Part shown: one piece after another, positions 42,408 through 52,400 of the stretch
Numbering within the stretch: position 1 is the first letter of the stretch
How the letters are laid out: each line of letters starts with the position of its first letter
Assembly: GCA_949987705.1 (NCBI GenBank)
Contig: OX465281.1
Span: forward strand, 144,074,876 to 144,138,875
DNA: 64,000 nt
Reading direction: 5' to 3'
Origin: Thereva unica
Lineage: Eukaryota; Arthropoda; Insecta; Diptera; Therevidae
Notes under the pieces: generated by a model
The model's database searches: none
Told to the model about the DNA's origin: nothing
The model's input: only the letters and a program-made list of their open reading frames with translations
Translations under genes and position numbers: made by a program

Positions 42408-45388
42408 GGTTCATACAGATTAACTTGAACCACTGTCAAGCGGCACAAGATCTGCTGGCACAGACAGTTTTCGAGGAAAAAATCGACGTCGCAATCGTCT
42501 GCGAGCAGTATAGAAATCTGCACAGCGGCGTCTGGATAAAGGATAGCAGCGGCACGTCAGCGATATGGACGTGTGGGAGCCGAGCCATGGAAGATACCAT
42601 GAGAAGCCCAGAGAATGGCTTCACGCGGGCAAAAGTAGGCGGAATACACGTCTACAGCTGCTATGCGGCGCCAAGCCTGACACTAGACGATTACGAGTCG
42701 ATGTTGGAAAGGTTAGCCGCCGACGCGAGCCGCCATCACCCGGTAATACTAGCGGGTGATTTCAATGCTTGGGCTGTCGAATGGGGCAGTCGACAAACGA
42801 ATGCAAGAGGGCGCATACTTCTAGAAGTATTCTCGCGACTTAACGTAGTGTTAGTCAACTCTGGAGGCGAAAACACCTTCCAAAGGGGTGGGAGAACATC
42901 GGTAATCGACATCACTTATGTGAGCGATTCAGTGGTCAAAGACCTACAGTGGCGGGTGAGCGATCTGTACACGCACAGTGACCACCAAGCCATCATCTTC
43001 GAGGTTGGTCAGCGTATAGAAAAGAGGAATCCTAGGTACGGAACGGCTAGAGGATGGGCCGTTAAGAAACTCGACGCAGAGGTGTTCGAGGAAGTATTCC
43101 TGCATGATGCGAGGTCGGCAGGAGGTGCCAGGGAAGGGGCAGAGGAAATAGAAGAAGCAGTGAAATGGGCATGTGACGCATCCATGCCACGGCGCGCCGG
43201 CAATCGTAGACTCTCACCAAACTTCTGGTGGAACGCAGAGATCGATGAATGCCGAAAGGCCTGCCTGAAAGCGAGAAGGAGAACTCAGAGAAGCCGGAAC
43301 CGTCCAGATTTTGATGAACTCCTTCAGAGGTATAAGGAAGCGAGAAAAATGCTGAACAAGGCCATCGCTAGAAGTAAATCCGAGCACTTCAAAAGGTTGT
43401 GCAGAGAAGCAGACTCGGACCCCTGGGGTGGAGCCTATAAAATGGTTATGTCAGCGGTCAAGGGCAAACGCTCTCCGCCGATCACCTGCCCCGCGCTGCT
43501 CCAGAGTATTGTGTATGTCCTGTTTCCACAGAACGTACGCACGGTCGATCTACCCACCCTCCAGGTGGACCCAGAAGAGATACCTGCGGTGACCGCAGAT
43601 GAGATTCTGGAGGCTGCAAAAAAGGTAGCCATCAACAAGGCCCCTGGCATGGATGGCATACCAAATAAAGCGGCGAAGCTAGCAGCTTCAATAGCGCCAG
43701 ACAGGTTCGCTGAAGTCTTCACAGCGTGCCTGAGAGAGGGGATCTTCCCGGAGCGATGGAAACAGCAGAAACTCGTGCTCCTACCGAAGCCGAACAAACC
43801 TCTAGGGGACCCATCGTCCTACAGACCGATATGCCTCCTTAGTTGTATAGGCAAACTTTTCGAGCGGGTGATCTGTAACAGGATTCTCCCTAGCGTCGAA
43901 AGGGTAGGTGGCCTGTCGGACAAGCAATTCGGCTTTAGAAAGGCAAGGTCGACGACTGATGCAGTCAATATGGTGGTGGGCATAGCAAGAGCCGCCATAG
44001 AGAAAAATCACTGCTGCGCATTGATAACCCTCGACGTAAAAAATGCTTTCAACTCAGCGAGGTGGAGCAAAATAGTTGAGGCGTTGATCAAGCTAGGCAC
44101 ACCAAAGTACCTAGTGCGTGTAGTGGCCGACTACCTCCAGGGTAGGTCGCTTCATTGTGATTCGGATGATGGTCCTAAAGTGTTCGGGACAACATGCGGT
44201 GTCCCGCAAGGTTCCGTCCTGGGCCCTCTCCTATGGATCGCAATGTACAATGATGTGTTGGGGCTTCGTCTTCCAAAGGAAGCAGTGGCGATCGGGTTTG
44301 CAGATGATATCGGGGTAGTTGTCGAAGGAAAACACCCAGATGACATCGAATTGTACGCAAACGAAGCGATCTGGGAAATTAAAGCGTGGTTAGAACGCGC
44401 GGGGTTGAAGCTTGCTGAGCACAAAACGGAAGTAGTGCTGATCAGCAAGCGACGAAAGCCAGTATCCGTGAGGATCAAGGTAGGGGAACAGATCATCCAC
44501 TCACAGCCCGCACTAAGGTACCTGGGAGTGATGATCGACCGGAGGCTAAACTTCAAAGCGCACTTGGAGGGCACGGCAGACAAAGCGTCTGCGATTTGTG
44601 CAGCACTCGCAAGAATGCTGCCCAATGTTGGGGGCCCTAGACCGAGTCGCCGCCTCCTTTTGGGGAGGGTGGTCAGCTCAGTCCTGTTATACGCAGCGCC
44701 AGTGTGGGCAGCAGCGTTAAACAGGACTGCAAATAGCAGAAAATGGAGGGGTGCTTATAGGCTAAGTGCACTACGCGCTTGCTGCGCGTACAGGACCACG
44801 TCCGACGATGCGGCGTGCGTGATAGCTGGGATGATCCCCATAGATATTCTGGCGAGGGAGGGCATGCGTCTCTATGACCCAGAATATGGTGGAGGGGAGC
44901 CAAGAAGGGTGCGGCGGCAGATGGCGCGCTGCGAGTCTTTAAGGGAATGGCAGGCGAAGTGGGACGAGTCTGTTAAGGGTCGCTGGACCCACAGACTTAT
45001 CCCTAATGTGGAAATATGGGCTACGAGGGAGCGTGGGGAAGTAAGTTACGACCTCACGCAGTTCCTGAGCGGACATGGGGGGTATAGGAAATACCTCCAC
45101 CGCTTTGGGCACGATGATTCACCGTTGTGTCCGGTGTGCCCAGCGACGGAGGAAGACGCAGAACACGTCTTCTTTACCTGCTCGAGATTCGCCGAGGAAA
45201 GGGCGAAACTAGAAGAAAGGGTCGAGGAGCCACTAACGCCCGAAAACATCCTAGACCATATGATGAGGTCTGAGGAAATGTGGAGGGACGTGGAAGCAAC
45301 CCTCAAGACCATTCACAGAAAGCTAAGGCAAGAAGAAGCCGTAAGAAATAGAGAAAGGCACAGAAATGCCGCGAGCAGAAGCAGCTGA
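42347..45388 (+). CDS. R1-like element B ORF2 (endonuclease/reverse transcriptase), no ATG
   Basis: The open frame has every block seen in A: IQINLNHCQAAQDLL, LAGDFNAWAVEW, YTHSDHQAIIF, LLPKPNKPLGDPSSYRPI, LDVKNAFNSARW, GVPQGSVLGPLLW, GFADDIGVV and CPVCPATEEDAEHVFFTC. Most differences from A are single substitutions. The frame opens at a TTG (42347); the region that supplied the ATG in A is deleted. The first in-frame ATG falls about 75 residues in, after the first endonuclease motif. It probably cannot be translated normally unless by frameshifting or reinitiation from ORF1. Confidence 0.93.
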   Translation: MPDTGDNSTNSSPKKSKSKIRFIQINLNHCQAAQDLLAQTVFEEKIDVAIVCEQYRNLHSGVWIKDSSGTSAIWTCGSRAMEDTMRSPENGFTRAKVGGIHVYSCYAAPSLTLDDYESMLERLAADASRHHPVILAGDFNAWAVEWGSRQTNARGRILLEVFSRLNVVLVNSGGENTFQRGGRTSVIDITYVSDSVVKDLQWRVSDLYTHSDHQAIIFEVGQRIEKRNPRYGTARGWAVKKLDAEVFEEVFLHDARSAGGAREGAEEIEEAVKWACDASMPRRAGNRRLSPNFWWNAEIDECRKACLKARRRTQRSRNRPDFDELLQRYKEARKMLNKAIARSKSEHFKRLCREADSDPWGGAYKMVMSAVKGKRSPPITCPALLQSIVYVLFPQNVRTVDLPTLQVDPEEIPAVTADEILEAAKKVAINKAPGMDGIPNKAAKLAASIAPDRFAEVFTACLREGIFPERWKQQKLVLLPKPNKPLGDPSSYRPICLLSCIGKLFERVICNRILPSVERVGGLSDKQFGFRKARSTTDAVNMVVGIARAAIEKNHCCALITLDVKNAFNSARWSKIVEALIKLGTPKYLVRVVADYLQGRSLHCDSDDGPKVFGTTCGVPQGSVLGPLLWIAMYNDVLGLRLPKEAVAIGFADDIGVVVEGKHPDDIELYANEAIWEIKAWLERAGLKLAEHKTEVVLISKRRKPVSVRIKVGEQIIHSQPALRYLGVMIDRRLNFKAHLEGTADKASAICAALARMLPNVGGPRPSRRLLLGRVVSSVLLYAAPVWAAALNRTANSRKWRGAYRLSALRACCAYRTTSDDAACVIAGMIPIDILAREGMRLYDPEYGGGEPRRVRRQMARCESLREWQAKWDESVKGRWTHRLIPNVEIWATRERGEVSYDLTQFLSGHGGYRKYLHRFGHDDSPLCPVCPATEEDAEHVFFTCSRFAEERAKLEERVEEPLTPENILDHMMRSEEMWRDVEATLKTIHRKLRQEEAVRNRERHRNAASRSS

Positions 45389-45401
45389 ATGAAGCTGAAC
45401 G

Positions 45402-45442
45402 ACCCCCGCGATGTAATGCTTATTAGCCAGTCCCGCGGGGGT
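45402..45442 (+). ncRNA. 3' UTR hairpin of element B
   Basis: A 9-bp stem ACCCCCGCG (45402-45410) with CGCGGGGGT (45434-45442) and a 23-nt loop starting ATGTAATGC, 14 nt after the ORF2 stop. The loop start GTAATGC is shared with element A although the stems differ. Confidence 0.72.
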
Positions 45443-45620
45443 GGATCACGTCGGAGGGGCTTTTTTAGTTCTCATGTTCATAGACCCATATATGCGTATG
45501 TGCACTTATGTGTCCATATGTGTGTATGTGTGGATTTACGTGAAACATAACCGTCATGCGGGATCGGCCAGTAAGGGGCACTTGAGTCATGCCGGTAGCG
45601 AATGCTTTTTTACCCCCAGG

Positions 45621-45653
<33 letters not shown>

Positions 45654-45657
45654 TATA

Positions 45658-46223
45658 TGAAGAGCGATATTCCAAAACGTGCTAAGTTCTTATGATGTAA
45701 TTAGTGGGAAATAAAAAAAAACTGAATATCACTTTCACTCTCGCCTAAAGGGCTGTAATATTATTTTCTTTCTCAAAAAACCGATAAAACAAACTATTAT
45801 TTATAAAAATATAAATAAATTTGCTACATTTTATATGAAAAAAATGGTTTTATTTATGGTGGTACATTTTCATAATGTACTAAGTCAATTACTTAGTACA
45901 TTTTGAAATAAAATTTCATAGTAAAATTATGATACTATGGTAAATGTTTTCAGTTCTCAGAAAGTTCAGCCCAGCAAAAGAAAGAATAGTATTTTTCAAA
46001 TCTTTATTTTTAATATAAAAAAAACATTAAAAAATTCAATATGAATACTAGCTATTGAAATTGATGGAAAATTCATTTGTATGACCCATTATACATCGGA
46101 ATGAGTATGATTTGTGATAAATGTTTATGTGAATGCATAACTACTACGTAATAGATTGGAAAGCAATACAATATTAAAATTAAACAAAAATTGACTTAGT
46201 ACGTTTTGGAATATCGCTCTTCA
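45658..46223. mobile_element. MITE with 30-bp TIRs in the LTR (TA)n tract
   Basis: TIRs TGAAGAGCGATATTCCAAAA... at 45658-45687 and the inverse ending ...ATATCGCTCTTCA at 46223, with one mismatch (G/A). Flanked by TA within (TA)n, consistent with a Tc1/mariner-type TA target. 566 bp, no ORF. Two inner motifs, ACTAAGTCAATT and ACTTAGTACATTTTG, echo the TIR. Confidence 0.88.
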
Positions 46224-46374
46224 TATATATATCTATTATACAAATATAATTTATATCAATTAATAAAAAACTGTGATGAAATAATAATTGTTAGTTACAA
46301 TAAACTACTAAGTGGAAGTATTAATAAAACAACGTGTTTAATTTAAAAAGCTCCTCTAAAATAAAGGAGCCACA

Positions 46375-46690
46375 CTCGTCATACACTTTCATTTGATTCC
46401 CATACCAAGGGCGTTGTTGGAAAGAAAATGGTAAGCCGCCATTTTGTGTCGGCCGCATTTTGGGTTTTGAATGACGCCACATAGCGAAGTGTATTCTACT
46501 TGTCACAACTTTTCATTTCATACCCATGTCTGGGGTGAGGGAGCGCAATTGCAAAATTTGATTGCAGATTGTATTGTCATGGGAACTATACGTATGTGCA
46601 AAATTTGCAGTTGATCGGTTATATGGAACTGGGTCAAAATCAAGTTGCAAGATTTGTTTACACTATACACACATACAGATCAAGATAATA
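46375..46690 (-). repeat. Single diverged satellite unit, reverse orientation, right flank of Gypsy-A
   Basis: Read on the - strand it follows the 269-bp unit of 23.2-25.6 kb: CAAATCTTG, TTTTGACCCAGTTCC, GCAAATTTTGCAC, ATGACAATACAATCTG, CAGACATGGGTATGAAATGAAA, CTATGTGGCGTCATTC. This was the sequence Gypsy-A inserted next to. Confidence 0.75.
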
Positions 46691-46940
46691 TAAGGCATAT
46701 AAAAAGTTAAGTTGCCATTGATATCAGGGAAATTAAATGTAAACAATAAAATTCTTTGATACTTCATCCACGCCATGTGGATAGTTTACAATAGTTTTAT
46801 GAGTTTTTTTTTCGCCATAATTTCGTTCTCATCGGCTTTTGTTCTGGAAGCAAATTTACAACAAACTTGTGTAATATGAAACAAAATTCTCCGGAGGAAA
46901 TTAAAAAATAATTATTTTGTCGAAATATAGAAAGAAAATA
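46691..46940. other. AT-rich spacer
   Basis: No gene. Contains AATATGAAACAAAATTCTCCG near 46875, also found left of Gypsy-A at about 15659. Confidence 0.5.
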
Positions 46941-47024
46941 GCACCGCGAGCCCAAGGATCGAACTCGCACCCCACAGAGCCCACAGCCGAGAGTACTTCT
47001 CCTTAGCCCTTTGCGCTATGTCAA
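46941..47024 (-). repeat. tRNA-like sequence 1
   Basis: On the - strand: an A-box-like TAGCGCAAAGGGCTAAGGAG and a B-box GAGTTCGATCC about 45 nt further on. The acceptor stem does not pair well. Probably a SINE head or tRNA pseudogene. Confidence 0.6.
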
Positions 47025-47100
47025 GTACTATCGGTGGCTGACCAATATGTCATTAAATTATTTCAGAAAGAAGAAAAAGAGAAAAAGAAAACAACCGTTC

Positions 47101-47187
47101 TGCCCCGCCCAGGGATCGAACCTGCAAGCGCCACAACTCCGCTAAACCGAGGATCCGACGCTCTACCCACTCACCCATCGGCCTGCT
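47101..47187 (-). repeat. tRNA-like sequence 2
   Basis: On the - strand: A-box TGGGTGAGTGGGTAGAGC and B-box GGTTCGATCCC, with T-arm pairing CAGG/CCTG. The acceptor halves AGGCCGA and GGGCGGG do not pair. Pol III promoter-like, not a functional tRNA. Confidence 0.65.
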
Positions 47188-47382
47188 GCCAGATTTACAA
47201 CAATAAAGTAATTTGTTCGGTGCCTATGAAATGTTTATCAAGAAAATTAGATTTTTGCACTTTTAATTAAGTAAAAATGTTTATGTTCTCCTGAGTCTCA
47301 TTATTAAATAATGTAATTTAGTGAGAAATAGAATCAAAACATGTTACACCGAAGTAAAAAAAAATTGTACTTCACCATTTTG

Positions 47383-47453
47383 CGGCCGAGGATTGAACTT
47401 GGTTCCCCGGGGATAGGATTCCAGCGCCTTACCTTTAGGCTACCGATATATGG
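47383..47453 (-). repeat. tRNA-like sequence 3
   Basis: On the - strand: GGTAGCCTAAAGGTAAGGCG (A-box) and AAGTTCAATCCTCGG (B-box). The A-box resembles that of the SINE-like unit at 61.2 kb (TAGCCTAGGGAGTAAGGCG). Confidence 0.6.
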
Positions 47454-47479
47454 ACTTTATTAGAAATCTCTTTTTTGTT

Positions 47480-47937
47480 GTTAAATATACTTCTGGTTGA
47501 AATTTCCCCACCATTTTCTCAGTTTTTGGTCTTTTGACCAAGAGCTACATTTTGAGATATGGCCCAAGTCTGTAGCGGCAGTACTTTCAGAGATGAAAGA
47601 AGGCCACAGACGGACAGACGGACAGAGCCTCTGTATAAACTTTTTTTTTTTTAAAAAGCTAAAACCGGCTCGACCGAATTTTATGAAAATCTTTTCAGAT
47701 CATATTTCGGTTAATACGCTTCGAACGACACCTCAACGAAGTCGATATCTTTTTTGGTTTGCGCGATATCGTGCAGGAAAAATGACCACATACGTAAGTA
47801 TGTACGTACACACACACATGCTTTCTCCCAATTTTTTGCTTAAAATGCTCCTGGGACTTTGAAAGACGAAAATACGTCGAAATTTTCGATTTCGATTTTC
47901 GGACCGATTACAATAACTTCCTATACTGGGAAGTTAA
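47480..47937 (+). mobile_element. AACTTCCCAGTAT-family element, copy IV (3' fragment)
   Basis: One internal repeat unit (CTCGACCGAATTTTATGAAA...), a (CA)n tract, the conserved 3' segment and the terminal ATACTGGGAAGTTAA (47923-47937). The 5' leader is absent. A GACGGACAGACGGACAGA-type tract precedes it (about 47613-47630). Confidence 0.75.
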
Positions 47938-49439
47938 TAACAACATTTCTCATTTTGCAAATAATAAAAAGCTAACAAAATTATTAATAATAATAATATT
48001 TTCTAAATTATTTGCTTGCAACAAAAATTTACAGGCAAACGTCGATCCATTTTGACAGTATTGAGTTGTGCTACATTTTAGCTAAGCCAAAAAGGAAAAA
48101 CTAGTTGGGATGTGGGTTCGACCCTTTCGGTCCACACGATCAACTTCCCAGTATGATGGAAGGAAGCTCTTTGAAATAACGATAAAATTGGTAAATCCGC
48201 AAGGCTTTTCTAAAGAACTTTTTTTTGTTGAACAGTAGCGAACAAACATATCCCTGGCACTTCGTTCGCTACACTATAAAGCGAATTCATTCTGAGCGTG
48301 TTGACGCGCTGATAATAAACTGCAATGGTAAAAACTTCAATTTCAATACGAACGATTTCATGTGATAGTACCAAAATTAATCAATGTAACGGATTTGTCA
48401 AACTTGTCCGAAAAGGCCAAACTGTAATCACAGGAAATCCCGCGATGAACTCAATTCCCAAAACTGTAGGACATGGAAGGCAATCCGCCGTTCAAACAGT
48501 TCTGAACTAAAGTTTGAAAATTTCGTCATGTTTGTAATGGTTAACGTATTTGTTGAATGGTTTCTAAAGAAAACTCGGATTTTGACGAGTGATAACTCTT
48601 TGGGAAGCTCTTTCTCGGCTGAATCCATTAAAGTGAACTTAATTTTGAACGGGTGTCATTCCAACGCTTTGATCGGCACCTCAATGAAGTCAATATCATT
48701 TTTGGTTTGCGTTCTGTCGAGCATGTACAAAAATCACTTACGCCCTTTAAACATAGATACCGCTCGATCGAATTTTATGAAAATCTTTTCAAACTGTACT
48801 TTCGGTAATACGCTACGATCGGCACCTCAAAGAAGTCGGTATCATGGTCGGTTCGTGCTATATCGTGCATGTACAAAAAATCGCTTACATCGCTTAAACA
48901 AAAAAACGGCTAGACCGAATTTCATGAAAATCTTTTCAGATCATATTTCGGTTAATACGCTTCGAACGACACCTCAATGAAGTCAATATCATTTTTGTTT
49001 TGTGTTCTATAGAGCGGGTACAAACTCACTTACGCCCATTAAACATAGGTACCGCTCGATCGAATTTTATGAAAATCTTTTCAAACTGTACTTTCGGTAA
49101 TACGCTGCGATTGGCACCTCAAAGAAGTCGGTAACATGGTTGGTTCGTGCTATATCGTGCATGTACAAAAATCACTTACGTCGCTTAAACAAAAAAACGG
49201 CTGGACCGAATTTCATGAAAATCTTTTCAGATCATATTTCGGTTAATACGCTTCGAACGACACCTCAACCAAGTCGATATCAGTTTTGGTTCGCGCGATA
49301 TCGTGCAGGAAAAAATGACCATATCCGCACGCACACACACACACACACATACTTCCTCCCAATTTTTTGCTTAAAATGCTCCTGGGACCTTGAAAGATGA
49401 AAATAACGTTGAAATTTTCGATATCGATTTTCGGACCGA

Positions 49440-52400
49440 CAGGGGCGGATCCAGGATTTTGATAAGGGGGGGGTCCAAAATTTTTTTAAGGGGGGGGGGG
49501 AGGGGGTAGACATTTTTTCCTTGAGATATATGCATAATTACCACGTATATACAGGTCACCATAACGGCTGGACTACCGTGTTATAGAAAAGCCATTGGTG
49601 CTGTCCAGTCGTTATGGCAGTGCATATAGTTTGTTCGCAAATTCAAACAGCGCGCCAACCTAGTCGCGATGACAGCGCCGTGCGATTTTTCTTTAAGTTT
49701 TTCCGTTGATATTTGCGCCATCTATGAGCGTGTTTGAGCGTATTTTAATTATTGAAGTGAAACTTCCTTGCTCTCGTTCTGGGGATTGTGAATTGATTCG
49801 CTCAGGTACGAGTGAATTCAGAAAACTGAAACGAAGACAAAGACAGTTGTACGAAACGGAAGTTGCCTTCTCACTCATTTACAGCTGTCACAATTCAGAA
49901 TCGGCAAAGACAACAAGGACAGCCATATGAAACGGAAGTTGCCTTTTCGCTCGTTTACAAAATAACGAGAAAAAAACAAAAATCCCGAACCAAATTAAAT
50001 ACAACAAAACACAACAAATTTAACACAACAAAACACAAACCAATTTACTTATTACATACATACATAATATTTAGGTTCCACTTTATTTAATTTATTTCAC
50101 AATTTGGTTTCCACTGGTTTCTTTTAACATTTTTGAGCTGGAAAGTTGTAAAGAGCTCAACCAAGTAACTGACAGCGACAGCCGTGATAGCAATTAAGTG
50201 ATGCCATATAAATAAATTTTACCAAACCAGCATATTTACAATTTATTTAAATTTGAATATAGATGGCGGAGGCATCGTTAAAGTAAAAATGAGCAGTCGG
50301 TTAATTAAAAAAATTAGATTGTGCATTAACTATTAAAGCTAAAGTTAATAGTTAATTTTCGCTTGAACAGGCTTTACTTAGTTACAAAGTGTTACAATAA
50401 AGTTGCACATTACAGATCATTTTTGAAAAATATTTTTAAAATAAATTTTGAATAACACATTTAACTTGAATTTGGAGGTGATCAGTGTCACATTTAGTGG
50501 TTTTCTTTGGGTTACCAATCGGATTGTTTTCTATTTAGGCAAGTGATATGTGATAAGATATAATATTTCCTTCTATTATGTAAATAGTAATTATTCCAAA
50601 TTTATTTTAAGGACAATAAATTAATTTGAGGATATGTTTTTCTCGCATTAACATTTGATACCAAAAATCGCGTTCCATTGGCCATGTATTTCGGGATATG
50701 TACTCGAGAGTCCAATGAACGCAGCTAAATCTCTTATAATTCTTAGATTACCAATTATAAACACAAGACTTGGGCAAATGAAGAAAAAAACAAAAATACA
50801 ATAATAAAGAACAAATACATATGTACATATGTAGACAAGTATGAATGCAAGGTTTCACTTCTGCCTTGTGTTCTTTAATACACAATCATATTTTTTTCTT
50901 TGTTTCTTTCAACACGCATTGTGTAAACATGCCGAAGTTGACAAGTGGTTAGTATAATTTCAAGTGAGAAAAATCTCTTTTCAAGTTCTCTTACTGAGAA
51001 AACACGCCTCACAATATGAAGAGGACATTGTTTTCCTATTTCACCCGCCTTGATCCAGAATCAGAACCAGAAACAAAGAAAAATGAAAAACAGGTAAGAA
51101 AAATTGCAATAAAAAAATGATAAGTATATCGGAAAAGCTACTATTTTTGCACAATGTATTCATATAATTTATAATTTCAAAAAAACTGAAGATTCTCATT
51201 AGTTTTTAGCTAACCATATTTTTTTGACACAGATTGAAAATGCAGAGAAGCTTAACCTCGAAGAAAATCCACCGGAGACTGGAGGACAATCGACTTCCGA
51301 AGATACGTCAGTTCAAAACAAACAAGAATTGCTTCCATTCAAAAACGACATCGCTCTAGCCACGTCTAATGCTTCAAATACAAGAAACGCGAGTGAAATC
51401 CTGAACATTATCGACGACTCGTGGGTGCCACCAGCTAATTTTTCGTTCCCGACATCAACTGCCAAAAATTTATCTTTTCAAAGAAAATGGCTTGAGGAAT
51501 TTCACTGGTTGGCATATTCTGCGAAAGAAAATGGCGCATATTGTAAGTGCTGCATAGCTTTTGGCGTGAAAACCGGTGGAATACGCGACGTACGTCTGGG
51601 GAAACTCATCAACAAGCCGTTCAACACTTGCAAGCACGCGAAAGAAACTTTTCGGAACCACGAAAAACTTGATTACCATAAAAAATCCATCGTTGCTTTT
51701 GAACATTTACGCGATATTCAGCTTGGCAAAACTAAATCTATTGATGAACAACTCGATAAGCAGAAAGAAAAAACTAAAGAAGAAAATTACGAACGACTGA
51801 AACCCATAGTTAGTGCAATAGTTTTGTGTGGACGTCAAGGAATTGCACTTCGTGGCCATAGAGACGATGGATGTTTGTATAATGAAGAGGAACCTGACGC
51901 GGATGATAAAACTGATGGAAAATATTCGAACGAAGGAAACTTTCGTGCAATTTTACGGTATCGAGCTGAAGGTGACGAAACACTCAAGAAAAACCTTTTG
52001 TCTGCTCCGAAAAATTCAACATATTTGAGCAAAACCATTCAGAATGAAATTATCGCAACTTGTCATGAATTGATCAGAAAAAAAATCGTTGATCGAATAA
52101 ATCAATCGGAAGGATTCTCAGTTTTAGCCGACGAATCGACTGACATTTCAAGCATAGAGCAATTTTCCATTTGCACACGATACTTGGATTCACAAACAAA
52201 TATTTGTGAGGATTTCCTCGGATTCGTTCCCGTCACTGACGTTTCTGGACAAGCTCTGGCAAATTCCATCATGAATTATCTTACCGATATCGGCGTGGAT
52301 TGCTCATTCATGTACGGCCAAGGATACGACGGAGCTCCGGCAATGAGTGGCGAATTTCATGGAGCACAGGCTTATTTGAGGTCTCATTTTCCTCTCGCAA

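Larger units (their letters stand above)
40782..45637 (+). mobile_element. R1-clade-like non-LTR retrotransposon B, head-to-tail after A
   Basis: Begins immediately after the (TA)n that follows element A (GGGGTGAGCGACGGCGACC) and ends in a 17-A run and (TA)n (45638-45657). The UTRs and ORF1 differ strongly from A, while ORF2 is nearly the same. ORF1 has lost its zinc knuckles, and with them the ORF2 start codon. Confidence 0.92.
15734..46374 (+). mobile_element. Gypsy-A: CsRn1-like Ty3/Gypsy LTR retrotransposon, interrupted
   Basis: Full set visible: 5' LTR 15734-16206, PBS 16208, split leader (16207-16879 and 31025-31635), gag 31636-32547, pol 32544-35550, a G-rich polypurine tract (35560-35573), 3' LTR 35574-35850 plus 46224-46374. 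The 4-bp duplication CTCG flanks it (15730-15733 and 46375-46378). The gag C-x-F-H...C...C motif and the tryptophan-tRNA-type PBS place it in the CsRn1 group as I know it. LTR halves differ by 3 substitutions over the first ~265 bp that I can align. It is split by Gypsy-B in the leader and by R1-type elements and a MITE in the 3' LTR. Confidence 0.92.
35574..46374 (+). repeat. Gypsy-A 3' LTR, split in its (TA)n tract
   Basis: The left part 35574-35850 ends in TATATATATA; the right part 46224-46374 resumes in the TA tract and ends GGAGCCACA before the TSD CTCG. Between them: R1-type element A, R1-type element B and a MITE. Confidence 0.92.

Noticed and set aside
47101..47187. A functional tRNA gene
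   Set aside because: A- and B-boxes are good but the acceptor stem halves do not pair.
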